Below are positions 18,545 to 27,397 of a stretch of DNA of 64,000 nucleotides, one piece after another. Below the pieces are notes generated by a model. That model was not told where the DNA came from, made no database searches, and was given only the letters and a program-made list of their open reading frames with translations. A program made the translations under genes and the position numbers. The stretch comes from Desulfobacterales bacterium (GTDB lineage Bacteria > Desulfobacterota > Desulfobacteria > Desulfobacterales > JAHDSC01): the NCBI GenBank assembly GCA_016931455.1, contig JAFGES010000054.1, positions 153,659-217,658 on the forward strand, written 5' to 3'. Numbering within the stretch: position 1 is the stretch's first letter; each line of letters begins with the position of its first letter.

Positions 18545-19477
18545 ATGGAATTTATTATCATTGCTGTTTTATTGGTCCTGGTTTTAACTATTTTTTTCAA
18601 AACCGTCAGAATTGTACCCCAGCGCACGGCCTATGTCATTGAAAGACTCGGCCAGTATAGTAAAACCCTTGAGGCGGGGTTTTACATATTGATTCCCTTC
18701 TTGGATAAAGTGGCTTATAAACGTTCATTAAAAGAAGAGGCAATCGATGTGCAGGAGCAAATTTGTATCACAAAAGATAATGTGTCCATCGGAGTAGATG
18801 GTATTTTGTATATTCAAGTCATTGACGCTCAAAAATCGGCTTACGGCATCGAAGATTATAAATTTGCGACAGCGCAAATTGCGCAAACGACCATGCGAAG
18901 TGTTTTCGGAACATTTGACCTCGATCAAACGTTTGAAGCTCGTGATATCATCAATGCCAGGGTCGTTCAGGCCGTTGATGAAGCCAGTGAACCCTGGGGA
19001 GTTAAAGTAACAAGGTATGAGGTCAAAGATATCAATCCACCTCAGACCATTATTGAAGCTATGGAAAAGCAAATGAAGGCTGAACGTGATAAGCGGGCTA
19101 CGATTGCCGAATCGGAAGGCGAAAAACAAGCTGCAATCAATCGGGCTGAAGGCAAGCGTCAATCTATGATTGCGGAGTCTGAGGGTGAAAAACAAAAAAG
19201 AATCAATGAGGCCGAAGGTCAGGCGGCTGAGATTGAAAAAGTTGCGGAAGCCACTGCGCGCGGAATCATAAGAATTGCGATGGCCATCAATAAAGAAGGT
19301 GGTAAGGAAGCGGTCAATTTGCGAATTGCAGAACAATATATTAAAGAGTTCGGCAATTTGGCCCGGAAGAACAACTCCATGATCATTCCCTCCAACCTGA
19401 CCGATGTAGCCGGTTTCGTTGCAACTGCCACTAGAGTCATCGAAGAGGCAAAACTAATTCAAAGACCAAACGAATAA
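18545..19477 (+). CDS. qmcA: SPFH/Band 7 membrane protein (QmcA/stomatin type)
   Basis: A 310-residue protein with an N-terminal membrane anchor (residues 1-19), a Band 7/SPFH domain to about 190 (VRIVPQRTAYVIERLGQYSKTLEAGFYILIPF) and a long Glu/Ala/Lys-rich coiled coil. The coiled coil has internal near-repeats of the type AESEGEKQ-AINRAEGKR. A conserved C-terminal segment (NLARKNNSMIIPSNLTDVAGFV) ends it. This is the QmcA/slipin-2 architecture, which oligomerises into membrane cages and helps membrane-protein quality control. Its cotranscription with an NfeD-like gene is the standard arrangement. Confidence 0.92.
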   Translation: MEFIIIAVLLVLVLTIFFKTVRIVPQRTAYVIERLGQYSKTLEAGFYILIPFLDKVAYKRSLKEEAIDVQEQICITKDNVSIGVDGILYIQVIDAQKSAYGIEDYKFATAQIAQTTMRSVFGTFDLDQTFEARDIINARVVQAVDEASEPWGVKVTRYEVKDINPPQTIIEAMEKQMKAERDKRATIAESEGEKQAAINRAEGKRQSMIAESEGEKQKRINEAEGQAAEIEKVAEATARGIIRIAMAINKEGGKEAVNLRIAEQYIKEFGNLARKNNSMIIPSNLTDVAGFVATATRVIEEAKLIQRPNE

Positions 19478-19548
19478 AATTAAATAACTTATGGGTGGTT
19501 TGTGCTAAAAAATCTTGACTTTTGCCGGTATTCTCTTTTAAATGCTGC

Positions 19549-20025
19549 ATGCTTTCAGAACTGGAAAAAAGAATTCTTGCTTCGATTCAAGATGATATTC
19601 CCGTCACAGAGCGCCCATACCTTGAAATTGCCGATCGGTTGGGTATTTCGGAAGAAGCCTTACTGGAAAATTTAAAAGTGCTTTGTGAAAGCGGTGTCAT
19701 CCGACGATTTGGAGCCACCCTTCGGCATCAGAAGTCCGGCTTTAAGTCTAATGCTATGGTTGCATGGCAGGTTGATGAAGATCGGATTAATGAGGTGGGT
19801 AATAAAATGGCGGCCTGCCGGCAAATTTCGCACTGTTATCGACGTAATCCCACCGATAAATGGCCATACAATCTTTATACCATGGTCCATGCCGAGAGTG
19901 AAGAGGCCTGCCGGAAAATTGCGCGGAAGCTGTCTCTGGAGACTTCCGTTTCTACCTATGTTCTGCTTTTTAGCCGTCGCGAGTTGAAAAAGACCTCAAT
20001 GAAATATTTTACCACACCGAATTAG
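19549..20025 (+). CDS. ahbB: Siroheme decarboxylase subunit (AhbB-type, Lrp/AsnC fold)
   Basis: A 158-residue protein with an AsnC/Lrp-like winged helix (residues 1-60, LSELEKRILASIQDD and GVIRRFGATLRHQ) and a ferredoxin-like domain. The conserved ISHCYRRNPTDKWPYNLYTMVHA and the RRELKKTSMKYF tail match AhbA/AhbB, the enzymes that decarboxylate siroheme to didecarboxysiroheme in the alternative haem pathway of sulfate reducers and archaea. AhbB is the more likely paralogue, but I cannot exclude AhbA. ATG 19549 is preferred; an in-frame TTG at 19522 would add an unusual N terminus. A partner subunit is not encoded in the window; a radical SAM gene follows. Confidence 0.85.
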   Translation: MLSELEKRILASIQDDIPVTERPYLEIADRLGISEEALLENLKVLCESGVIRRFGATLRHQKSGFKSNAMVAWQVDEDRINEVGNKMAACRQISHCYRRNPTDKWPYNLYTMVHAESEEACRKIARKLSLETSVSTYVLLFSRRELKKTSMKYFTTPN

Positions 20026-20051
20026 TTATTGGTTAATTTGAAATTCACTTC

Positions 20052-21395
20052 GTGAAACACGACGCACCGCATATTCTGCTTGTCAATCCATGGATCCATG
20101 ATTTCGCTGCTTATGACTTCTGGGCTAAGCCGTTGGGATTGCTAAGCCTGGCAGCAATACTCGTCCAGCATGAGTTCAACGTTTCCTATATGGATTGCCT
20201 TGACCGTTTTCATCCTCGGGCATGCAAAGCGGACCCCTATGCGCGAAATGGTCGCGGCCCTTATATTAAAACATTTCTTCCTAAACCAAAGGGGTTGGAA
20301 GATGTGCCGCGAAATTTTTCAAGGTATGGAATCAAGCCGGAGTGGTTCAAGGAAGATTTACATTCCATTTCCGAACCTAACCTTATCCTTGTAACCTCCT
20401 TAATGACTTACTGGTATCCGGGTGTTCAAGAAACCATCACCGTTTTAAAAGAAGCTTTTCCGAATACTCCCATTGTTCTGGGGGGTATTTATGCAAGCCT
20501 TTGTCCCGATCACGCAAAAGTTTATTCAGGTGCCGATAAAGTCGTGACGGGAAGTGGAGAGTCAAACATCTTAAAGCTTCTCGAAGATTACACCGGTTTT
20601 GCTGTTCATCCAAAATTTGATCCGGATGATTTCGATACTTATCCATACCCGGCCTTTGATCTCCAGAGAAAATTTGCTTATATTCCCATTTTGACATCAC
20701 GAGGTTGCCCTTTTGATTGTTCTTATTGCGCTTCACGGTTTTTGAATCCGAAAAGAATGCTTCGAAATCCTGAAGCAGTCGTCTCCGAGATCATATATTG
20801 GTATAAAAAATACAATATTGAAGAATTTGCTTTTTACGATGATGCCCTTCTTGTTAATGCCCGGCAGCATGTGATACCCATCCTTGAAGGAATCATCAAT
20901 ACCGGTCTTAAACTTCGTTTACACACACCAAATGCTGTTCATGTTCGCCGAATTTCGAAAAAAATCGCACACTTGATGTATCGATCAGGTTTTAAAACCA
21001 TTCGGTTGGGCCTTGAAACAACCGGATTTGAAAGCAGGAAGGACTTAGACCAAAAGGTTACCCAAGACGAATTTGAGCAGGCGGTAGTCTTTCTGAAAGA
21101 TGCGGGATTTAATAAAAATATGATCGGCGCTTATCTGCTTGCAGGTTTACCGGATCAGACGCTTGTCTCCATTGAGGATTCTATCAAAACGGTTAAACAG
21201 AGCGGCATTACGCCCGTGTTGGCATATTATACACCGATTCCGCAAACCGCTTTATGGAAACGAGCGGTTGCCTGCTCTCGCTACGATCTTGAATCAGATC
21301 CGATATTCACCAACAATGCGATTTGGCCCTGCCGGACACAAAGCTTTTCATGGAAAACCATCACACATCTGAAAAATTTGGCTGCGTTTCATTGA
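20052..21395 (+). CDS. B12-binding radical SAM protein
   Basis: A 447-residue protein with GTG start. The N-terminal 170 residues fit a cobalamin-binding domain (HILLVNPWIHDF, LGLLSLAAIL, VLGGIYASLCPDHA). The radical SAM core begins with the cluster motif CPFDCSYC at about 219-226, followed by the FYDDALL and RLGLETTGFES segments and a C-terminal GAYLLAGLPDQ strand. Members of this class act as methyltransferases or cyclases on unactivated carbon, or as maturases. The gene lies 26 bases after the siroheme decarboxylase gene, so a tetrapyrrole-related job is possible. However, AhbC and AhbD normally lack the B12 domain, so its substrate remains unknown. Confidence 0.85.
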   Translation: MKHDAPHILLVNPWIHDFAAYDFWAKPLGLLSLAAILVQHEFNVSYMDCLDRFHPRACKADPYARNGRGPYIKTFLPKPKGLEDVPRNFSRYGIKPEWFKEDLHSISEPNLILVTSLMTYWYPGVQETITVLKEAFPNTPIVLGGIYASLCPDHAKVYSGADKVVTGSGESNILKLLEDYTGFAVHPKFDPDDFDTYPYPAFDLQRKFAYIPILTSRGCPFDCSYCASRFLNPKRMLRNPEAVVSEIIYWYKKYNIEEFAFYDDALLVNARQHVIPILEGIINTGLKLRLHTPNAVHVRRISKKIAHLMYRSGFKTIRLGLETTGFESRKDLDQKVTQDEFEQAVVFLKDAGFNKNMIGAYLLAGLPDQTLVSIEDSIKTVKQSGITPVLAYYTPIPQTALWKRAVACSRYDLESDPIFTNNAIWPCRTQSFSWKTITHLKNLAAFH

Positions 21396-21418
21396 CATCT
21401 TTCCATTTTCCGTGCTTG

Positions 21419-22303
21419 TCAGGCCTGCAAATCAAGTGGTAAAGCACTTTTAAGTCCCATTTCTTCGGCCTTTATATCAAAGTGCAATGTTGCGACCTGT
21501 TCCAGGGGTGGGTAAATAATACGGTCTAATTTTCTGGTATCCACTGTTTTGATATATTTTTTACAGCTTTCACAAACATCAACCCGATATTCCGGTTCCG
21601 CTTCGCTGTAAAAATAGTTTAGGGTCTTGGTGTCTTTGTTGTCACAAAAGGGACAGTACAACCTTCGGGTCGACCATTTGTGACGGCAGAAGCTGCAGAT
21701 GAAAAACCGCTCGCCTTCACCTTCAAATATCGAAAGTCCCGGCAGACTTCCGCAAACCGGGCAGTAACCCTTTTCCCATTTATGATTTGGATCCAGATAG
21801 GTTGAAAGCTGTTGAGAGCATAAATTTACCGATGGGTTTATGCTGTTATATGTAATAAAAGCCAAAGCCTTTTTGTCAATTTCAAATTCAGATGCAATTT
21901 TTTCAAAAAATCCTTCATCACCACCCAGAAGGCTTTTAAAAACAGAGTCAAGATCGATTTTTTCATTGGTGACGGCTTTGATAAGAATTCCGGCAGACAC
22001 GGCTAAAATACCGTCCGACTGTTGCGAGATATTACATATTTTTTGAAAAAGCCGGCCTGCAGCTTGGCTGTCGATTGTAAAGTCCGATAGGTTAATCAAG
22101 GGGAAATTATCTTTTACTTTAACAGCGATCATTTCGGCGGTTATCTTTATTGGATTTATATGTAATTGCCTTTTCGAATCTTCCTGCATGACAAAGATTT
22201 TTTCATAAAAATCTATTAATTCTTTGTAAACGGGTCTCAAACCCTTTAGTGTTGCAGCTGCCTTTTTGATCTGATCAGAGGTGAAGTCCATATTCACTGC
22301 CAT
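21419..22303 (-). CDS. fdhE: Formate dehydrogenase accessory protein FdhE
   Basis: A 294-residue soluble protein with four Cys-x2-Cys pairs in the C-terminal half (CPVCGS, CSFCRHKW, CPFCDNKD, CESCKKY), the rubredoxin-like metal centres of FdhE. It assists cytoplasmic maturation of Tat-exported formate dehydrogenase before export. It is encoded downstream of fdhA and fdhB on the same strand. A strong terminator hairpin and a repeat fragment lie between fdhB and this gene, so its expression is probably lower than that of the structural genes, by read-through or its own promoter. Confidence 0.9.
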   Translation of the reverse strand: MAVNMDFTSDQIKKAAATLKGLRPVYKELIDFYEKIFVMQEDSKRQLHINPIKITAEMIAVKVKDNFPLINLSDFTIDSQAAGRLFQKICNISQQSDGILAVSAGILIKAVTNEKIDLDSVFKSLLGGDEGFFEKIASEFEIDKKALAFITYNSINPSVNLCSQQLSTYLDPNHKWEKGYCPVCGSLPGLSIFEGEGERFFICSFCRHKWSTRRLYCPFCDNKDTKTLNYFYSEAEPEYRVDVCESCKKYIKTVDTRKLDRIIYPPLEQVATLHFDIKAEEMGLKSALPLDLQA

Positions 22304-22339
22304 AAAATCCCTTTCAAACTCATTAGTTTTTGCAAGATT

Positions 22340-22379
22340 GATGAACTCGTAAAAAGCTTTTTACGACGCCGTCAAAATT
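22340..22379. repeat. Dispersed intergenic repeat, partial copy D
   Basis: The segment begins with GATGAACTCGTAAAAAGC, like copy A at 17999. It then turns back on itself: an 18-base perfect palindrome (CGTAAAAAGCTTTTTACG) occupies 22348-22365. The right half ends GACGCCGTCAAAATT, matching the inner part of the repeat family in the other orientation. It lies between fdhE and the fdhB terminator. Confidence 0.55.
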
Positions 22380-22386
22380 ATTTTAA

Positions 22387-22422
22387 AAGAAGGGGAGAAG
22401 ATATGGATCTTCTCCCCTTCTT
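22387..22422 (-). terminator. Strong hairpin terminator after fdhB
   Basis: A 16-bp perfect stem (AAGAAGGGGAGAAGAT and its complement) with the 4-base loop ATGG. On the minus strand it is followed by TTAAAATAATTTT, and the end of the stem itself gives CTTCTTTT. It lies 21 bases after the fdhB stop and before fdhE, so it should end or strongly reduce transcription between the two. Confidence 0.75.
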
Positions 22423-22443
22423 AAATTGATTGTTCCCGCCATT

Positions 22444-23163
22444 TTAAAATAGGTGAGAAGCTATGTTTTTCAGAGGACGAAAAATTTTCCGCAGGGCTAC
22501 CTGCCGTGTCATATCAAAAGCGGCATTTGAAGCAATGGCGAACTCATGATACAGTGTCGGCTCATAAGCAACCAAATAAATCACCCTGACGTCATTCGGA
22601 TCAATGAGTTCAGCTTTTGGATATTTAGCTTTAACTTCTAATAGACGTTTTTGGGCAAGATCCAGCATTTCTTCTCGTTTGCCGAAATTCATAGCACCTG
22701 TCGGACAGGTCTGCACACAGGCCGGAAGCAGTCCATTGTGAACGCGGTCGTTGCACATATCGCATTTCGCCATGGTTCCATCCGAACTCTTGCGGGGAAT
22801 ATTATACGGACATGCTTCTCGGATTTCCTCAAAATTCAGATACTTCGTGTTAGCCGTATAAATTACGGCACCGGTTTTAGCATCCGTATATATAGCGTTT
22901 TCATCGCCCGCAATATCTTGGCAAGGTGGCTCGATACAATGACGACACTGTTCCGGGAAAAAGAGCCAGTTCAGTTTGCCGTCGATGACATTTTCACGCA
23001 TTCTGACAACCTTATACGTGTTAAAGGAGACATCCGGCGGATTTTCGTATGTGCCGCGATTTTGGGTGATCTCCGCCGGGAGGTCATGCCACTGCTTGCA
23101 GGCCACCTGACATGCTCTGCACGCCGTGCACAATGTCGTATCTATGAAAAATGAGTTACTCAT
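22444..23163 (-). CDS. fdhB: Formate dehydrogenase iron-sulfur subunit beta
   Basis: A 239-residue ferredoxin-like subunit with cysteine clusters for four [4Fe-4S] centres: CTACRACQVACKQWH, CRHCIEPPCQ, then ACPYNIPR with CDMCNDRV, and ACVQTCPTGAM. It carries electrons from FdhA to a periplasmic acceptor, in sulfate reducers usually a tetrahaem cytochrome c3. No membrane helix follows, so this is the two-subunit periplasmic FdhAB type rather than FdnGHI. The start at 23163 is set by an AGGAGGTG site 6 bases upstream; an in-frame GTG at 23172 lies within that site. It presumably crosses the membrane with FdhA by the Tat route, having no signal of its own. Confidence 0.93.
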   Translation of the reverse strand: MSNSFFIDTTLCTACRACQVACKQWHDLPAEITQNRGTYENPPDVSFNTYKVVRMRENVIDGKLNWLFFPEQCRHCIEPPCQDIAGDENAIYTDAKTGAVIYTANTKYLNFEEIREACPYNIPRKSSDGTMAKCDMCNDRVHNGLLPACVQTCPTGAMNFGKREEMLDLAQKRLLEVKAKYPKAELIDPNDVRVIYLVAYEPTLYHEFAIASNAAFDMTRQVALRKIFRPLKNIASHLF

Positions 23164-23178
23164 ATAGATCACCTCCTC

Positions 23179-26100
23179 CTAAAGTTTTGTAATGTTGACC
23201 ATAAAGGCCTTGGTTTCAGGGATACGGGTGTTGGGATCTCCGGTGGGCGGTGTCAACAAGTTAATGCTGTCCTCAGTTCCTTTCTCAGGCCAGCGCCATC
23301 CAAAATGCCACGGAACACCCACCTCATGGACAATGGTACCGCCGATTTTAAAAGGTTTAAAGCGCTGGGTAACAATTGCGGTACATTCCAAGGTGCCACG
23401 AGCCGACGATACCATGACGCGTTCACCGTTTTTGATTCCTCTGAGCTTGGATAATTCCTCACTCATTTCCACAAATACTTGCGGCTGGAGTTCAAGGAGC
23501 CACGGTTGCGGACGGGTCATCAGACCGGTCTGCCAATGTTCAGTCACTCGGTAAGTTGAGCAGACATACGGAAATCTCGGATCACAGGTTCCTTCCGTCG
23601 TCAAATCCGCTTCCGTCAAGTAAACCGGAGCAACCGGGCTTATCTTTTGTTTTGGATTCATGTAATTTGTTTCAACCGGGCATTCAAGCGGTTCGTAATG
23701 CTCCGGAAAAGGTCCGTCAGTGAGGCCCGGCCCAAAAATTTGACCATATCCGTGCTTGCGCATAATAAAGGGATACTTACTCTTGGGGTTTAATGTTCCA
23801 TCTAGATTCTGTAACGGCGGCCAACCTCCATCGGGTACATCTCCGATCCATTTATTACCTGTCCAGCGAATGACCCAATCCTGGGTATCATAAGGTTGAC
23901 CTTTTGGATCGACGGAAGCACGGTTGTAAATGATTCGGCGATTCAACGGCCAACACCAGGCAAAATCAGGGTATAAACCGATCTTGTTGGGAGCATCTTC
24001 CAAGCCTTTGCGGGCCGCCATATTCCCTTTTTCCGTATAGCTGTTACAATAAAGCCAGTTTGCGGATGAGGTCGAACCGTCAGCTTGCAGTTTGGTAAAA
24101 TTCGGCACAAGGGTTCCTTTTTTGTACAGGACGCCTTGGATCTCGACATCTTCATGAAAATAACCGTTAATTTCCTTGGCCACTTTATGAGAATCGAAAT
24201 GACCATGGGTTTCATAGTCCCACTTAAGGTTGAGAATAGGTTCCGGAAGTGCACCTTGTTTTTTGTAAAGCTCTTTAATTTTATGACCCAACTGCATGAT
24301 AATATGACCGTCGGACAGACTATTGCCAAGCGGTTTCGGCCCCTGATATCGCCACTGCATCCATCGTCCGCTGTTGGTGATACTGCCTTCTTTTTCAACC
24401 GATACGCAACAGGGGAGCATGAAGACTTCCGTTTTTATGGTGGAGGGATTCATGCCCGGCCCGCGCCAGAACGATCCGGTCTCGTTATCAAAAATATTGA
24501 CATTAACCATCCAGTCCAGTTTGGCCATGGCTTTTCGATTCTTATTGGCATTGGAACCACTGCAGGCCGGGTTTTGGCCCCAGGCCATGAAACCTTTGAA
24601 AGTGCCCTTGTACATTTCATCGAAAAGGGTTAACCATGAATAATCCTTTCCGTCATCGACTTTCGGCATCCACTGATATCCGAATTCGTTTTCTTTGGTT
24701 GCCTTATCGCCAAAGTACGATTTTAAAAGGCTGACCATATACTTGGGCGTATTTTGCCACCAGTTGGCGCTCATAGGATCCTTGCTGGCAGGCGTCCATC
24801 GTTTGAGGTAGGCATCCAATGTATCGTCCGATGATCTGGGCGTCTTCAGATAGCCGGGCCAAATGTGCCAAAGGAGGCAATGGTCCGTGGAGCCCTGTAC
24901 GTTTGATTCTCCGCGCAACGCATTAATACCGCCGCCGGCGACTCCCATATTTCCCAGCAGTAGTTGAATGATAGCCATGGTACGGATATTTTGAACGCCG
25001 ACCGTATGTTGAGTCCAGCCCATGGCGTACATCGACGTACCCGCCTTGCCCTTGGCCCCGGTGGCGGCATAGGTTTTGTATACTGTAAGCAAATCCTGTT
25101 CCGGTGTACCCGTAATTTTGGATACTAGTTTGGTATTATAACGGCTGTAATGTTTCTTTAAAAGTTGGAACACGCATCGGGAATTTGATAAATTGCGATC
25201 CATTTTGGGAACCCCATTATTGTCCAACTCAAACGCCCATTTGCTTTTGTCGTATCCTCCAGCCGTCACTGATGCGGGGGGATTTTTACGATAGCCTGAA
25301 AAAAGGCCGTTTTTAAAACTATAATCCTTCCCCACGATAAACGGAGCATTGGTATAGTTTTTTACATATTCTTCATTATAGAGTTTTTTATCGAGGATGT
25401 AATTGATCATGCCGCCCAGAAAAGCAATATCCGTCCCGGAACGTAAAGGAGCGTAAATATCAGCCTTGGCCGATGTCTGAGTAAATCTGGGATCAACACT
25501 AATGAGTTTGGCGCCTCGTTTTTGAGCTTCCGTTACATATTTGAAAGAAATGGGATGATTGCTGGCGGCGTTGCTGCCCATAATTAAGATACAGTCACTA
25601 TTTCTAATGTCGATCCAATGGTTTGTCATTGCACCGCGTCCGAACGACTCTGCCAGAGCCGCTACAGTTGCGCTATGTCAGATACGAGCCTGATGTTCGA
25701 TATATACCAACCCCAGCGCACGCATGAGTGCCTGGTAGATCCAGCACTCTTCATTATCCATGGCGGCGCTGCCGACTGAAGCAATTCCCATGGCCCGATT
25801 AACAATTTGTTTTTTCTCATTTTTATGCTGAAAGCTAGAATCCCTGGTTTCTTGAATTCTTTTTGCAATTTCACTTAGAGCCCATTCCCAAGAAACCGGT
25901 TTCCATTCTTTGGCATATGGAGCACGGTACATTGGATCGAGCAAGCGATTGGAATTCTCTGTTAACTGAGAAAGCGCGGCACCCTTGGGACAAAGCGATC
26001 CCTTATTAATTATATGGTCCGGGTCCCCTTCGATGTTAATGACGCGACCATCACCTTTTTGGCTCGTGTGCACGATAGCCCCGCAACCCACCGCACAATA

Positions 26101-26253
26101 ACAGCAGATTGTGCTGGTTTCTTTGGCATACTTGGTCTTAAGCATCTGAGCATGAGACTTAACCGGCGAGAGACCGATTCCCAAACCGCTCACTGCAAGA
26201 CCGGCGGCCGTTGCCCCCGTGATTTGGATAAATTCTCTTCTTGTTACATTCAT
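23179..26253 (-). CDS. fdhA: Formate dehydrogenase alpha subunit, selenocysteine-containing
   Basis: One 1024-residue gene read through an in-frame UGA at 25678-25680. Without recoding it appears as two frames (26253-25678 and 25629-23179); 16 sense codons bridge them after the UGA, giving ARI-Sec-HSATVAALAESFG. That is the conserved Sec-His active site of formate dehydrogenases (Sec192 by my count). The protein opens with a Tat signal (NVTRREFIQITGATAAGL) and a [4Fe-4S] motif (CCYCAVGC at 50-57, then SLCPKGA). It ends in a molybdopterin-dinucleotide-binding domain. It oxidises formate in the periplasm using Mo or W. AGGAGG lies before the ATG. The gene is followed by fdhB and fdhE. Confidence 0.95.
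25640..25677 (-). promoter_or_regulatory. SECIS-like hairpin for UGA recoding in fdhA
   Basis: Directly after the UGA the message can fold with a short stem (ACUGU opposite GGCAG-GU) whose loop contains GGCUCU, close to the GGUCU apical loop recognised by SelB in the E. coli formate dehydrogenase genes. Position (about 12-30 bases after UGA) fits bacterial SECIS elements. The fold was judged by eye. Confidence 0.6.
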
Positions 26254-26944
26254 AAGCTTTACCTCCTAGTTTAAGGGTTACCTGCGATAAAATTAATAAA
26301 TGAGTGCAGATACATAAAACTGAATTTGCTGTTAATGGTACATAAAAATACGGTCGGCAATAACTATAGAAATTCTAGGACAGTTAGAATCATTTTCAAA
26401 AATATATCGGCGATAGCGCTCGGCAGCGTTAGTTGAAGGTTCAGCGGCCAACCGTTAATAAGAATTCAGTTTGAATAGAGGTTTGAATGGGTAAGAAATC
26501 TTTATAAAGTATCGGCCTTTTTACCAACCTTTATCCGGGGTTGCGGCTGCACCGCAATTAAAGTTAATGAAGTAAAAAATCAGTCTTAATTTTTAATGAC
26601 ATTCTTTGCTTACTTTGTCTATAGGTATAAGGCATTATTTTTATGAGAAAAAATCCTATCTAATAGGGGTTTATCCCGATAAATGGAGTGAAATTAAAAG
26701 TAGCCGATAATAGTTGATCATCGATTGAATCATTAGGAAAGGATTAATGGACGAGAAAATACTCTAAAAATTAGAATTTAAACCAAAATAAGTGCAGGGA
26801 TAAATAAAAAACCGAATTAAGTTTTTTTCTTCAATTATTAAAAAAATACTTGAAATCGGATGTGCATGATGGTAGTTCCACATTTTGATTTTTGTTCTAG
26901 GGCCCACTTTTTTTTGACTAAAGTTTGAAAGGAATGTGTGTAAA
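26254..26944. other. Divergent intergenic region between fdh and cytochrome/rnf operons
   Basis: About 690 A/T-rich bases that must hold the promoters of both operons. A 6-bp perfect hairpin (TTGCGG, loop CTGCA, CCGCAA) at 26541-26557 could be an operator or structured leader. I found no open frame, no sigma-54 -24/-12 pair and no convincing sigma-70 pair that I would place. Confidence 0.5.
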
Positions 26945-27325
26945 ATGACTTCAAAAAAAGAACTGCAGGTGGCATACGGCCTGGCAATTATTTTTTTAGT
27001 TGTCGGCATCTTAAGTTATGCGGCCTTTCCTGCAAAAGCCCCTGATCAGCCGGTAAGGCTGATGTTCGAGGGAGTTGCAGGAAATGTTTTGTTTGACCAC
27101 AAAACGCATACTGTAGATTCGGGTTATGGGATAGCATGTCAAGATTGCCATCATAACCTCGAAGCGGGTGAAACGAATCCGGAATCTTGTGGAGCATGTC
27201 ATGAAATTGAGAGTGGCGATGAAGATGTTCCCAAACGTTCGGATGCATTTCACTTACAGTGTATCGGCTGTCATAAAGAAGGTGATGCCGGCCCTCAAGA
27301 ATGTTCGGGATGTCATGTCATGTAA
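26945..27325 (+). CDS. Tetrahaem cytochrome c associated with Rnf
   Basis: A 126-residue protein with an N-terminal hydrophobic helix (about residues 9-28) acting as signal or anchor, and four CxxCH haem motifs: CQDCH, CGACH, CIGCH and CSGCH. Extra histidines (FDHKTH near the start of the mature part, HH after the first motif) could be distal ligands, as in class III cytochromes. It is encoded directly before rnfC, as in Desulfobacterium-type and Methanosarcina-type rnf operons, where the cytochrome is thought to exchange electrons between the complex and periplasmic partners. ATG 26945 is preferred over GTG 26936, which sits too close to the ribosome site. Confidence 0.87.
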   Translation: MTSKKELQVAYGLAIIFLVVGILSYAAFPAKAPDQPVRLMFEGVAGNVLFDHKTHTVDSGYGIACQDCHHNLEAGETNPESCGACHEIESGDEDVPKRSDAFHLQCIGCHKEGDAGPQECSGCHVM

Positions 27326-27356
27326 GCCAGTAGCCTAAATGCTACCGGCTTTTTTT
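27325..27356 (+). terminator. Intrinsic terminator between cytochrome c and rnfC
   Basis: AGCCAGTAGC (27325-27334) pairs with GCTACCGGCT (27341-27350) with one mismatch around a 6-base loop, and is followed by a run of seven T. It begins at the cytochrome stop codon and lies 42 bases before rnfC. It should let only part of the transcripts continue into rnfCDGEAB. Confidence 0.8.
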
Positions 27357-27397
27357 GTGACCTTTCACGTTAATGCGGCAAACAAAAAGGTTGAACT

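Noticed and set aside
24085..24633. Plus-strand 182-codon frame inside fdhA
   Set aside because: Antisense shadow of a strongly conserved enzyme; no start signals or family match.
25629..25680. Frameshift or pseudogene in formate dehydrogenase
   Set aside because: The break is a single in-frame TGA exactly at the conserved Sec-His position, with a SECIS-like hairpin; both sides are otherwise intact.
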